A DNA stretch of 64,000 nt, taken from the NCBI RefSeq assembly GCF_030548465.1, contig NZ_JAUOSF010000008.1, positions 1 to 64,000 on the forward strand. The letters are read 5' to 3'. Source of the stretch: Tamlana sp. 2_MG-2023. Its GTDB lineage: Bacteria; Bacteroidota; Bacteroidia; Flavobacteriales; Flavobacteriaceae. The translations under genes were made by a program, and so were the position numbers. The notes below the pieces were generated by a model. It was given only the letters and a program-made list of their open reading frames with translations. It ran no database searches and was not told where the DNA came from. Of the stretch, positions 27,809-36,183 are shown piece after piece. The first letter of the stretch is position 1; the number at the start of each line of letters is the position of its first letter.

Positions 27809-29659
27809 TTATTTTGTGTGGTATGTTTTATTAATTTCAGATATATTTAACTTTAAAGTTTCCCCATTACTCCAGGTAACCTCAGCTTTATCAATGGTTT
27901 TATTTTTGCCCAAACCGATATGTAAATAAGTATTTAACCCTTGTGAATATGATGATGAGGTAGCTCCTACTACACGTTTATACACCTTACCGTTAACCGT
28001 TAATTGCAAAACCGCACCAATAGCTGAAGTTTTACCCGAAGGCGAACTTCCCACATGAACCACCACAAAATTATTACTGGAATTAAGCGCGTTGGTAAAC
28101 AAATGCCATCGGCCACGTTCATTGGCGTAAATAATGTCTAAATCACCATCTTTATCATAATCAAAAGCTTCGGCTCCCATACCCGTACTACCACGTTCTT
28201 GTCTAACAATACCATGATTTTTTGAAAGTTGAAATCCTTTACCTTCATTATTTAAATACAAGAATTGCTCAATAATAGATGCCGATTTTCCATAACGTGC
28301 CACAAAAAGATCTGACCAGCCATCGTTATTGAAATCGCCTACTGCCGAGCTTGTGGTTTGTTCGTTTATATGAATACCGAATTGTGATGTTACCTCTACA
28401 AATTTTCCGTTTTTATTTTCTAATAATTTGGCAGGTAGTGCTCTCAATTCTATGGTTTCAGGTTTTTCAATGACATTGTGAATTACACCGGTTGTTGGGG
28501 CATTTGTATAGCCACCAATACGCCAATAACCATCACCTAAATAACCAATATATAACCCTTTTTTAGAAGTGTCTTCAGGCCAACCTTGAGCCTCTTTGGC
28601 TGTTAGTGTTAAATCATGATGCCCATGTTGGTCTTCTGTACGTTTAAACAGCTTTTTTTTGGCTCCAATAAACACATCAAAATGTGGGTATGCCATTTGA
28701 AGGTTTTCCATTTTAAAATCGCCTTTAACTTTTATACTATCATGCATAAATGGTTTCCTTCTATCGAGAAAGTAAAAGGTTTTATCTGTTTTATTATAAT
28801 CTGCTTCAGAATCAAACGGATGCTTTGCTCGGGTTAGAAACAAATCGAAATCACCATCATTATCGAAATCTATTTCAGAAATACTACTCACCAAATTGGT
28901 TTTAGAAATATCGCCTAAAACCGTATTTGTAACATCTGAAAAACCAAAATCCTTATTGCCTTGAACGGCTATAACTTTACTTCCGCCATAAAACAAGAAA
29001 TCTTTAATATTATCATTATTAAAATCTGTTATGGTGGTTCTCATATTAAATCTATCAGCATAAGGCAATAAATCTTCAAACGAAAAATCTTGTGCGTCGT
29101 CTCTTTTGTATAAAAAATGGGCTCTTTCGTATTTACCTTGAGCAGGAAAGGCTGATAAAATTAAATCTAACTTGCTATTATTATTAGCATCAAAAAATTT
29201 AACTGCACGACCACGACTAGCTTCAAAATGTTTAAATTCTGTTTCTTTGGAAATGGTTCTGTCAAGATTTATCGTGTAAGCTCTTAATTTTCTCGGGTTC
29301 TTGCCATCACCTCCTCCGGGTTGGACCAAAACTTCTAATAGGCCGTCTTGGTTATAATCGCCCACCGTCATGCCATGAGTATCCCCAAAAATGAATGGTT
29401 CACCACGCTCAAATTTCCCTTCGTTATTCCAATACAATTCTACTCTACGAGAGTGTTCTATTAAGAGTAAATCCATCCAACCATCTTGATCTAAATCGGC
29501 TATAACGGCGTTGTCAAATTTTCTACGCGAGCGTTCTTCAAATTGAACCACCTCTGTATTTTCAGAAAAGGATAAATCTTTATTATTCTGTGCTATTCCC
29601 GCAAAACAAAACAGGCACAAAACAAAAGACAAGCTATATGTATTAATTGTTTTATTCAT
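27809..29659 (-). CDS. CRTAC1-like FG-GAP/VCBS repeat protein, first copy
   Basis: This 616-residue exported protein has repeated Ca-binding FG-GAP/VCBS blades with D-x-D-x-D-G loops, for example DLDQDGWMDLLL and DFNNDGWSDLF. The C-terminus looks like an ASPIC/UnbV domain (ending VTWSNGETLKLN). This is the usual domain order of CRTAC1 homologues. The enzymatic or binding role is unknown. Beta-propellers of this type may bind glycans or act as lyase-like scaffolds. A paralogue of the same length class is at 39782-41671 in a different operon of the locus. It is followed after one base by the SMP-30-like gene. Confidence 0.82.
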   Translation of the reverse strand: MNKTINTYSLSFVLCLFCFAGIAQNNKDLSFSENTEVVQFEERSRRKFDNAVIADLDQDGWMDLLLIEHSRRVELYWNNEGKFERGEPFIFGDTHGMTVGDYNQDGLLEVLVQPGGGDGKNPRKLRAYTINLDRTISKETEFKHFEASRGRAVKFFDANNNSKLDLILSAFPAQGKYERAHFLYKRDDAQDFSFEDLLPYADRFNMRTTITDFNNDNIKDFLFYGGSKVIAVQGNKDFGFSDVTNTVLGDISKTNLVSSISEIDFDNDGDFDLFLTRAKHPFDSEADYNKTDKTFYFLDRRKPFMHDSIKVKGDFKMENLQMAYPHFDVFIGAKKKLFKRTEDQHGHHDLTLTAKEAQGWPEDTSKKGLYIGYLGDGYWRIGGYTNAPTTGVIHNVIEKPETIELRALPAKLLENKNGKFVEVTSQFGIHINEQTTSSAVGDFNNDGWSDLFVARYGKSASIIEQFLYLNNEGKGFQLSKNHGIVRQERGSTGMGAEAFDYDKDGDLDIIYANERGRWHLFTNALNSSNNFVVVHVGSSPSGKTSAIGAVLQLTVNGKVYKRVVGATSSSYSQGLNTYLHIGLGKNKTIDKAEVTWSNGETLKLNISEINKTYHTK

Positions 29660-29663
29660 GGCT

Positions 29664-31301
29664 TTATTTAATTACAACTTTTGTTGATGCTGACGTATTA
29701 GCAGATTGGATTCTAAATAGGTACACGCCTGGTGCTAACTTTAAATCTTCTACACTTGTAGTAAGCGTTTGTTTTTCGAAAGTTTTCACCAGTGCTCCAG
29801 CCATATCAAACACTTGCACAACGCCGTTTAAAGGTGATTTTATATTTATGGTGTTTTTTGTTGGATTAGGATAAATTGAAAAATCAACAGCATTTACTTT
29901 TGCCGTACTTAAAGTGTTATCAAATAAGATATCGTCAATATAAAACAAGGCTTGCGAACCGGTTACTTTATCAGATTGTAACATTAACCTTATTCTATCC
30001 CCGTTTTCAATACTTGGATTCGAAGCTGCACTTCTACTGAACGTTTTAGACACTTCTACCCACTGTCCCTTTTGCACACCAGAAACATCAATATTAATAG
30101 CAGCCGACGGGTTTTCCAAAACCATTCTGAGCTCACTAATAGACGTACTAGGGTCTATCCAAATTTTAAAACTTACCCGATTACTACCAGCAGGCAAACT
30201 TAATGAGCCATAAGGCGTAAAGGTTGTGTAGTTACCCGAAAACGTCCCTGAATGTTGAAATCTTATACTAAAATCGCCCGATGCCGGTTTTTCATTTTTT
30301 ATACGCCATTCCGCTGTTGGTGAGTTCCACCAAGCTTGACTTCTGCCTTGAAAATAGAAAGGTCCCTCGAAACCCAAAGCATTAAAACTTGGGCCGTTAA
30401 TTTCCTTTTGCCATATTCTAACATAGTCTATTTTATACTCCGCAGGAGAAGACAAATCAGCTTGAGATGGTAGTCCGTACCAAGAAAACACTTCAGAATC
30501 AAACCACAGTTCCTGAGGTGCATCATGCCTCCATTGATCATTAGCTTCTAGTTCTTGTCTCGTAACGTGTCTTAACAAAACTCCATCTAGATAAGTTTTT
30601 ATATAATCTTTGTCCCACTCAAAACCATATACATGATAATCTTCTGCTAATCGAATGCCCATATCATTATCTACCTTCCAATTTTCATGATTTGCCGGAA
30701 TATCTGGATCCCAATTAATCAAATTAGTTCTCTGTTTTCTTTCAATTGAGGCATTTGTACCCTGGGGGTTTCCTATCGGGCGCTTCCCATAGTTTTCAAC
30801 CATATCTATTTCGGAATGGTAACCGGTTGTCCAAAAAGCCGAAGTTACTGGCGCATCGGCTATTCTTGCCCTAATTTCCATATAACCATACTTAAAAAAT
30901 GTTTCGCTCATGACACAGGCCTGGGTAATAGGCTTACTATTATCTGCATTAGTTGAAGTACCTCCATAATACGTACCATCCTGTTTCGCATTGGCAAATG
31001 TGTAACTAGGCTCCCATTGACTTGTTAAAACTAAATCTCCGCCCTCTACTTTTACATTATGAGGAACAAATTGACCAGGAGCTCTTCCTTTCCACTTGCT
31101 TCTATAATCGCCATGCTCTCCAAGAATCCACCACTTAGTTTTATCTAATTCCCCTCCGTTAAACTCATCACTAATGGTCGTATTTAAAACCCAACCATCT
31201 GTATTTGACGGGTCTGTAAAAGGGTTTTGCCCCAGTATTTTAGTTGTAGTAAGCACCAAAATAAGTACAGTAACAACCTTCAATATTTCTTTATTATACA
31301 T
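29664..31301 (-). CDS. GH16 enzyme with carbohydrate-binding region and T9SS sorting domain
   Basis: The 545-residue secreted enzyme has a signal peptide (ILGQ) and a GH16 domain at about 30-300. The domain has EIDMVE at residues 164-169 (Glu 164 nucleophile, Glu 169 acid/base) and KIDYVRIWQKE at its end. A jelly-roll CBM-like module spans about 305-450. The C-terminus is a T9SS type A sorting domain (SIYPNPTKNTINI). The GRAPGQF and WFDSEVFSWYGLP segments are shared with the GH16 enzymes at 46795 and 47847 and are seen in porphyranase/furcellaranase-type GH16. It is the surface-exposed enzyme of the set, so it likely makes the first cuts. The gene before it is a sulfatase, and the CRTAC1-like gene follows after 4 bases. 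Confidence 0.9.
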   Translation of the reverse strand: MYNKEILKVVTVLILVLTTTKILGQNPFTDPSNTDGWVLNTTISDEFNGGELDKTKWWILGEHGDYRSKWKGRAPGQFVPHNVKVEGGDLVLTSQWEPSYTFANAKQDGTYYGGTSTNADNSKPITQACVMSETFFKYGYMEIRARIADAPVTSAFWTTGYHSEIDMVENYGKRPIGNPQGTNASIERKQRTNLINWDPDIPANHENWKVDNDMGIRLAEDYHVYGFEWDKDYIKTYLDGVLLRHVTRQELEANDQWRHDAPQELWFDSEVFSWYGLPSQADLSSPAEYKIDYVRIWQKEINGPSFNALGFEGPFYFQGRSQAWWNSPTAEWRIKNEKPASGDFSIRFQHSGTFSGNYTTFTPYGSLSLPAGSNRVSFKIWIDPSTSISELRMVLENPSAAINIDVSGVQKGQWVEVSKTFSRSAASNPSIENGDRIRLMLQSDKVTGSQALFYIDDILFDNTLSTAKVNAVDFSIYPNPTKNTINIKSPLNGVVQVFDMAGALVKTFEKQTLTTSVEDLKLAPGVYLFRIQSANTSASTKVVIK

Positions 31302-31333
31302 CTTCTAATTTTTAATTATCAACAATCGTTTTC

Positions 31334-32992
31334 TTAAGACGACACTTTGGGTAGGTTTCCCTGCCAACCTTTATTAAATTGTGCTAGCAACGCTTTTACA
31401 AGCTCCGGATTATCATCTGCTATATTTTTGGTTTCACTTGGATCTGTTTTATGGTCGTACAGCTCATAAAACAAAGGTTCGCTATCCGGCTTTGTATAGT
31501 CTTTCCAAACAATAAATCTATAGCGTGCCGTACGCATAGCATAGCCCATAACTTTGTTTTCAAACAAATCTCTATCCCATTTATCGCCCATTTGTTTTTT
31601 TATACGGCCTTCCACCTCTTCTATTAATGGCCCAAAATAGGTTTCTCGCATTCCCTCTGACAATGGATTTGCAGCCCACTCTCTCAATGCCGGGTTAGGA
31701 AACTGGCTAAAAACAGCTTCTTTCCATGGGTTTTCTGGGTTTTCTAGAAGTGGTACAAAACTATAGCCTTCTAAATGCTCTGGCTTATCCAAGCCTGCAA
31801 GCTCTGCAAGTGTTGGGTACATATCAACCAATTCTACTAAGGCATCCGTTTTTTTGCCTCTGTTTTCGTCTGGCATATCTGGAGTCCAAATAACCAACGG
31901 TACGCGTGTTGCTATTTCATAATTGGTCGCTTTTCCCCAGATACCCATATCACCTAGATGCCAACCATGGTCACTCCATAAAATGATAATGGTATTCTCT
32001 CGAAGACCTGCTTCATCCAAAGCATCAATCATTTTACCAATTTGAGCATCAACATAACTAACACAGGCCAGATAAGCATGTTTAAGAGTAATGGCCATTT
32101 CATCATCAATAGGGCCTTTTTTAGGAATACCATATCGGGCTCTTAATTCGAATGATGGGTGTAACCCCATGGAAGCGCCATTCTCAGGTCCCTGCTTTTG
32201 TGCTGCTAATTTAATTTTAGAAGGGTCATACATATCCCAGTACTTCGTTGGTGCCAACCATTCTAAATGTGGTTTTTTCATACCCATACCTAGAAAAAAC
32301 GGCTTTTCTGGGTCCTTTTCTAGCATATCTTTTAGCGTTGCTATTGCTAATTCAGCATTATAACCATCTTCATAAAAATAATCTGGAACATCGGCTTTTT
32401 CATAGGCAGGCCCTTTACCCAACCCATTTCTAGGAGCATTAGGACCATATTTTGCAATGACCTCTTCTTGGCTTTTTTTAGCATAAGCCTGATTCTCAGG
32501 AAGTGCGTACCCTCCTGGAGTTTTACTTTTTTCTACTGTCATTTTATCATAGGCAGGTTCTCTACTCCATGACAATTCTTTATCAGACCAAGCTGGCTTA
32601 TGAAATATTTTACCCGTATGCACGGTTTCATAACCATTATTTTTGAAGTGCTGCGCTAGCGTAACAATATCTGGATTGGCCTCTCTAAAATATGTGAAGT
32701 TTTCAATAACATTGATTGACTCAGGCCTTGCACCAGTCATTAAACTAGCTCTTGAAGGGCTGCATATAGGTTCTTGACAATAGGCCCTATTAAACAACAA
32801 GCCATTTGAAGCCAACTTATCAATATTAGGCGTCAGTGCTATATCAGAACCATACGCACCAATTTCTGGTCGTAAATCATCAACAGCAAGAAACAAAATA
32901 TTTGGTTGTTTTTTTATTTCTTCTTTTTGTTCCTCTTTCGATTTGCAGCCTACAAAAATGGCCAATAGAATAAGTATCTTAAGTAATTTCAT
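31334..32992 (-). CDS. S1 sulfatase of the iduronate-2-sulfatase-like group, lipoprotein, second copy
   Basis: From the Met at 32992 the protein has a perfect signal peptide with lipobox FVGC (lipid Cys 16), the metal site VDDLRPEIG, and the active-site motif CSPSR with Cys 77. I chose 32992 over the longer reading to 33067, because the -7 element of its promoter module lies at 33047-33054, so transcription begins downstream of the longer start. It differs from the paralogue at 19863 by CSPSR instead of CGPSR. It heads the six-gene operon ending at 23409. The expected role is desulfation of oligosaccharides in the periplasm. Confidence 0.93.
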   Translation of the reverse strand: MKLLKILILLAIFVGCKSKEEQKEEIKKQPNILFLAVDDLRPEIGAYGSDIALTPNIDKLASNGLLFNRAYCQEPICSPSRASLMTGARPESINVIENFTYFREANPDIVTLAQHFKNNGYETVHTGKIFHKPAWSDKELSWSREPAYDKMTVEKSKTPGGYALPENQAYAKKSQEEVIAKYGPNAPRNGLGKGPAYEKADVPDYFYEDGYNAELAIATLKDMLEKDPEKPFFLGMGMKKPHLEWLAPTKYWDMYDPSKIKLAAQKQGPENGASMGLHPSFELRARYGIPKKGPIDDEMAITLKHAYLACVSYVDAQIGKMIDALDEAGLRENTIIILWSDHGWHLGDMGIWGKATNYEIATRVPLVIWTPDMPDENRGKKTDALVELVDMYPTLAELAGLDKPEHLEGYSFVPLLENPENPWKEAVFSQFPNPALREWAANPLSEGMRETYFGPLIEEVEGRIKKQMGDKWDRDLFENKVMGYAMRTARYRFIVWKDYTKPDSEPLFYELYDHKTDPSETKNIADDNPELVKALLAQFNKGWQGNLPKVSS

Positions 32993-33046
32993 TACTATTA
33001 TAGGTTTAATTAAAATGTATTTGACCACCAATGCCAAATTGTTAAT

Positions 33047-33111
33047 CAAATTAAATGAATTTAACAAAATTCATATTAATATAATTTACCTAATCACAAT
33101 CGAATTTTACC
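33047..33111 (-). promoter_or_regulatory. PUL promoter module of the 32992-23409 operon
   Basis: Plus-strand TTACC lies at 33086-33090 and again at 33107-33111, a 21-base register. The minus-strand -7-like element TTAATTTG lies at 33047-33054, exactly 32 bases beyond. The central part between the half-sites (CACAATCGAAT) is almost identical to that at 34066-34130, which makes these two the strongest pair in the set. Confidence 0.8.
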
Positions 33112-33225
33112 CAAACTATATCTTGCCTTTTAAATTACAATGGGTTTTATTCTAAAAAAATACGATTAGGGGAATTTCACCCCATCTAACAAGCGAAGTA
33201 GTAAACAATAAATACGATAAGTAAT

Positions 33226-33978
33226 TTAGGCGTTAACCTTATCCACAATGGTTTTACAAGCATCATAATATATGCCTACATCAACGGCATAGGCAATATA
33301 TTTTACACCTAAATCAATCCATTGTTTTGCTGACTCTGGACTTTCTACAAATGTACCTACGACTTTACCGAGAGAGGCCGCCTTATCTACAATTTCTTTC
33401 ATTTGAGAAATCACTTTCGGGTGATCAACTTGACCTGGTACGCCACATGATTGCGACATATCATAAGGCCCAATAAAAATAATATCTACCCCATCTACTT
33501 TAAGTATTTCATCAATATTTTTGAAAGCTATATTCCCTTCTATATGTATGATTACACCTGTAGCCTTATTGGCATGTCCAAAGTACTGTTCTTTAGGCAT
33601 AGCTACATAGTCTGCAGCTCTCACATAACGACAAACACCTCGCGCCCCTTCTGGATAAAATTTTGCCGCTTTTACCACCCGCCTAGCATCTTCGGCTGTT
33701 TCTATTTGTGGTACTTGCACATAATCTGCCCCTATATCCAAGGCTTTAGAAATCACATTCTCGTTAATTTCAGGCACACGTATTACTGGTATAATATTTT
33801 TAGCTTGTGCTGCCCTAACATGACCTTGTATCGTTTCTATACTATTTGGGCCATGTTCTAAATCTAAGATAACAAAGTCGAAGCCGGAAAAAGCAGCTAT
33901 TTCAACTAAAGCAGGGTCACTCACTTTCATGAATGGTCCCACAACAAATTTTTTCTTTTCAAAGAAACTCATATTCAA
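33226..33978 (-). CDS. HpcH/HpaI family 2-keto-3-deoxy acid aldolase
   Basis: This metal-dependent class II aldolase (250 residues) cleaves 2-keto-3-deoxy sugar acids to pyruvate and an aldehyde. The motifs are ILDLEHGPNS near residue 37 (catalytic His 42) and FIGPYDMSQSCGVPGQ in the second half, which is typical of 2-keto-3-deoxy-L-rhamnonate or 4-hydroxy-2-oxovalerate type enzymes. It has no signal peptide and acts in the cytoplasm. It has its own promoter module (34066-34130) and no operon partner. In this locus it could split unphosphorylated 2-keto-3-deoxy-galactonate, giving a non-phosphorylative branch beside the KDG kinase and KDPG-type aldolase. Confidence 0.88.
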   Translation of the reverse strand: MNMSFFEKKKFVVGPFMKVSDPALVEIAAFSGFDFVILDLEHGPNSIETIQGHVRAAQAKNIIPVIRVPEINENVISKALDIGADYVQVPQIETAEDARRVVKAAKFYPEGARGVCRYVRAADYVAMPKEQYFGHANKATGVIIHIEGNIAFKNIDEILKVDGVDIIFIGPYDMSQSCGVPGQVDHPKVISQMKEIVDKAASLGKVVGTFVESPESAKQWIDLGVKYIAYAVDVGIYYDACKTIVDKVNA

Positions 33979-34331
33979 GTGTATTATTATATTTATTTTG
34001 TTACCCCTAACATAATAACTAGGATAGCTTTATTTCTTAGCTATAATGAACAAAATTTCATATGACAAACTAAATGAATATATCAAGCTCTGTGCTATTT
34101 AAAATTACCATGTCACAATCGAATATTACCCCAATATTTTATTATCTAATACGGCCCTATTAAAGAAACCTGAGCACTGTGTTAATATAGCTAAAGACAA
34201 GACTTGATGACGCGTAGGACATTAAAAACAAACTTTATTAAGCTGAGCATCTAGATGAGACAGGTCACAAAGACGAATGCCACCTCTTCTCTTTTTTATC
34301 TTGGGGAGTAGTTAGTCATTCGTGAGTGAAC
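33979..34331. other. Intergenic region upstream of the HpcH-like aldolase
   Basis: There is no gene in these 353 bases. The right third (34066-34130) is the promoter module. The stretch near 34240-34330 is G-richer than the surroundings but shows no hairpin that I can trust as the terminator of the TonB_C-like gene. Confidence 0.5.
34066..34130 (-). promoter_or_regulatory. PUL promoter module of the HpcH-like aldolase
   Basis: Plus-strand TTACC lies at 34105-34109 and 34126-34130, a 21-base register. The minus-strand -7-like element TTAGTTTG lies at 34066-34073, starting 32 bases beyond the proximal half-site. A CTTG near the expected -33 position is visible. The spacer core CACAATCGAAT is shared with the module at 33047-33111. 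Confidence 0.78.
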
Positions 34332-35861
34332 TTACATTCCTTTTCGAAGGCCTTTAAAAGGATCCTCCTCAGGTTTATTAGGCTCAATTTCCAATACGAC
34401 GGGCAATGAAAATGGCACACTTACAGGTTTTCCATCCAATAACCCAGGAGAAATCGCTTTAGGCATTTCTTTTAGTATAGTTTCTACTTCACTTGATAAA
34501 AAGGGATTTGGAGATTGGATTTTAACACCTACAATGTCTCCTTTGGCATTCACTTTAAATCGACTTAAAATCCTAATGGTACCCGTGAGTTTTGTTTTTT
34601 TCCCGAGATCAACATCAAACTTTCTCTGAATTTCACCAGCAACCTGCGCATATAAACATTCCGTAAGGTCTGTATACTTTTTAGATTTTTGGCAACCAGC
34701 AAATACTGGTGGTCTTCCTACTGACGGTTTATTACTACACTCAAAAGTTTTTATGCCGTTTATATTTGAAATGAGGTGTATAGAATAGCGATTTAGAACA
34801 TCTGGCGATTCAATATTTAATGCTTCCTCGGGGAATTTTTTAAACGCACGAACTAATTTATCATTGATGTCTTCATTTCTAAAAACGGTAGTTGATATGT
34901 TTATCGGTCTATTTTTCTTATCGAGGTTAAATGTTAAAAAAACAGCTTTTTGGTGTACATGCTTTAAAATATAGTCAAGCTCCTCTTTACCCAAATACTT
35001 TTTAAAGTGCATTGCAAACTTATTAGTGCTACTTAAACCGAACTCCGATTGATTATCCTCAATAACATCGTCGGTATATGATCCGCCAATATCATCAACT
35101 TCCAAAACAGCTCTATAATTATGGAATAACACGGTTGGGTTACCATTTCGCGTGGGTGGATGGATAGCTTGTGGAAACGATCTCATCATATTCCGAAGCG
35201 TCAGGTTTAAAGTATCAGATGCCGTTTTAAATGTAGAATAACGTACTTGGCCTTTCTCGTCGAAAACAATATTGGGTTTCAGGTTTATGACACCTATTAA
35301 CTTGGCATTTTTAATATCTTTTGCAGTGATATGTTTTACAACATGGTCTTCAACTTTTTTGCCTATGCAAGCTGCCATTTTAAAATAGGAAGGAACGGAT
35401 TCACAGCCTTCAAAAACAGGAAATCGATCTACAACAGCATTTTGGCTGCAATTTAAAATAGCTTTTCCATCTTGCCATGACGTTAACTGAAGTGAATACA
35501 TATTTAAAGCATTTAGGTCTTCTATGTTTAATTTATTTATATCGTATTTTTTAAATGCTTCAACAAATTGTTGGGACAATTCGGAATATATCGCGGTGGT
35601 TCTAATATATTTCACTTTTCCGTCTTCTATCCGAAAAGTTAAAAACAAACGTTTTCGGTAGTCCTCTTTATAATTAATTTTTACTTTTTCGAGGAGACTT
35701 AAATCTATGTGTTTTTTGAAGAAAGTAGTTAAATCACTATTGGGACTTGGTTCTGCATAGTAATCAAATTCATCATATTTATCTTTAAAATTTGTAACTT
35801 TTGGTTGTGCAAATCCGAAACAAAAAAACAGAAATAAAGTGATGCTGAGGCTTGTTTTCAT
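34332..35861 (-). CDS. Exported protein with two TonB_C-like repeats
   Basis: This 509-residue protein has a signal peptide (FGFAQP). It looks internally duplicated. Each half contains a PVF-x-GC segment (near residues 147 and 385), a Cys-bearing helix, and a GxIxxxxxFDxKGxxxxV strand pattern ending in an alpha/beta unit such as GKPVSVPFSLPVVLEI. This is what the C-terminal domain of flavobacterial TonB-related proteins looks like, but the transmembrane anchor and Pro-rich linker of a real TonB are missing. The function is unknown. It is monocistronic, has no GGTAA module upstream, and may be a resident gene rather than a member of the PUL regulon. Confidence 0.7.
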   Translation of the reverse strand: MKTSLSITLFLFFCFGFAQPKVTNFKDKYDEFDYYAEPSPNSDLTTFFKKHIDLSLLEKVKINYKEDYRKRLFLTFRIEDGKVKYIRTTAIYSELSQQFVEAFKKYDINKLNIEDLNALNMYSLQLTSWQDGKAILNCSQNAVVDRFPVFEGCESVPSYFKMAACIGKKVEDHVVKHITAKDIKNAKLIGVINLKPNIVFDEKGQVRYSTFKTASDTLNLTLRNMMRSFPQAIHPPTRNGNPTVLFHNYRAVLEVDDIGGSYTDDVIEDNQSEFGLSSTNKFAMHFKKYLGKEELDYILKHVHQKAVFLTFNLDKKNRPINISTTVFRNEDINDKLVRAFKKFPEEALNIESPDVLNRYSIHLISNINGIKTFECSNKPSVGRPPVFAGCQKSKKYTDLTECLYAQVAGEIQRKFDVDLGKKTKLTGTIRILSRFKVNAKGDIVGVKIQSPNPFLSSEVETILKEMPKAISPGLLDGKPVSVPFSLPVVLEIEPNKPEEDPFKGLRKGM

Positions 35862-35924
35862 AGTTAGTCTATATTCTATTATTTAAAGGCTTTAAATGAA
35901 ACGCTGTCTATTGAAATCGGACAC

Positions 35925-36084
35925 GTTACAAATGAGCATTATCGCTTTCGTGATTTATAATTTCTATTGATAATCCAAAAACATAAAAAGCTATATTTTT
36001 TCACTGTTGATTTCATGTCTAGTTCTAGTTACAAATGAATGATAGTAAAGGGAATAGTAACGATCTAGCACTCGTTACAAACGA
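35925..36084. repeat. Three copies of a GTTACAAAYGA short repeat
   Basis: GTTACAAATGA starts at 35925 and 36028, and GTTACAAACGA at 36074. The copies sit in the 322-base spacer 35862-36183, which holds no gene. A TAGTAAAG or TAGCAAAG follows the last two copies at similar distance. The origin is unknown. They may be degraded copies of a small interspersed repeat. Confidence 0.4.
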
Positions 36085-36130
36085 TCGCTAGCAAAGCAGT
36101 TAATCAAAAAAAAGATTAAAAACCAGATAA

Positions 36131-36168
36131 AAAAAAGGTTGAATTTAATTAAAAACCCAACCTTTTTT
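36131..36168 (-). terminator. Rho-independent terminator of the 46157-36184 operon
   Basis: An 11-base stem pairs 36131-36141 with 36158-36168. Read on the minus strand the GC part (AACC) is followed by a run of eight T. It begins 16 bases after the GH127 stop codon and closes the operon carrying the anhydrogalactose pathway genes. Confidence 0.85.
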
Positions 36169-36183
36169 ATTTGCTATTCATCT

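Noticed and set aside
33068-33225. Longer start (33067) for the sulfatase at 31334
   Set aside because: The promoter -7 element sits at 33047-33054, inside that extension, and the signal peptide with lipobox begins only at 32992.
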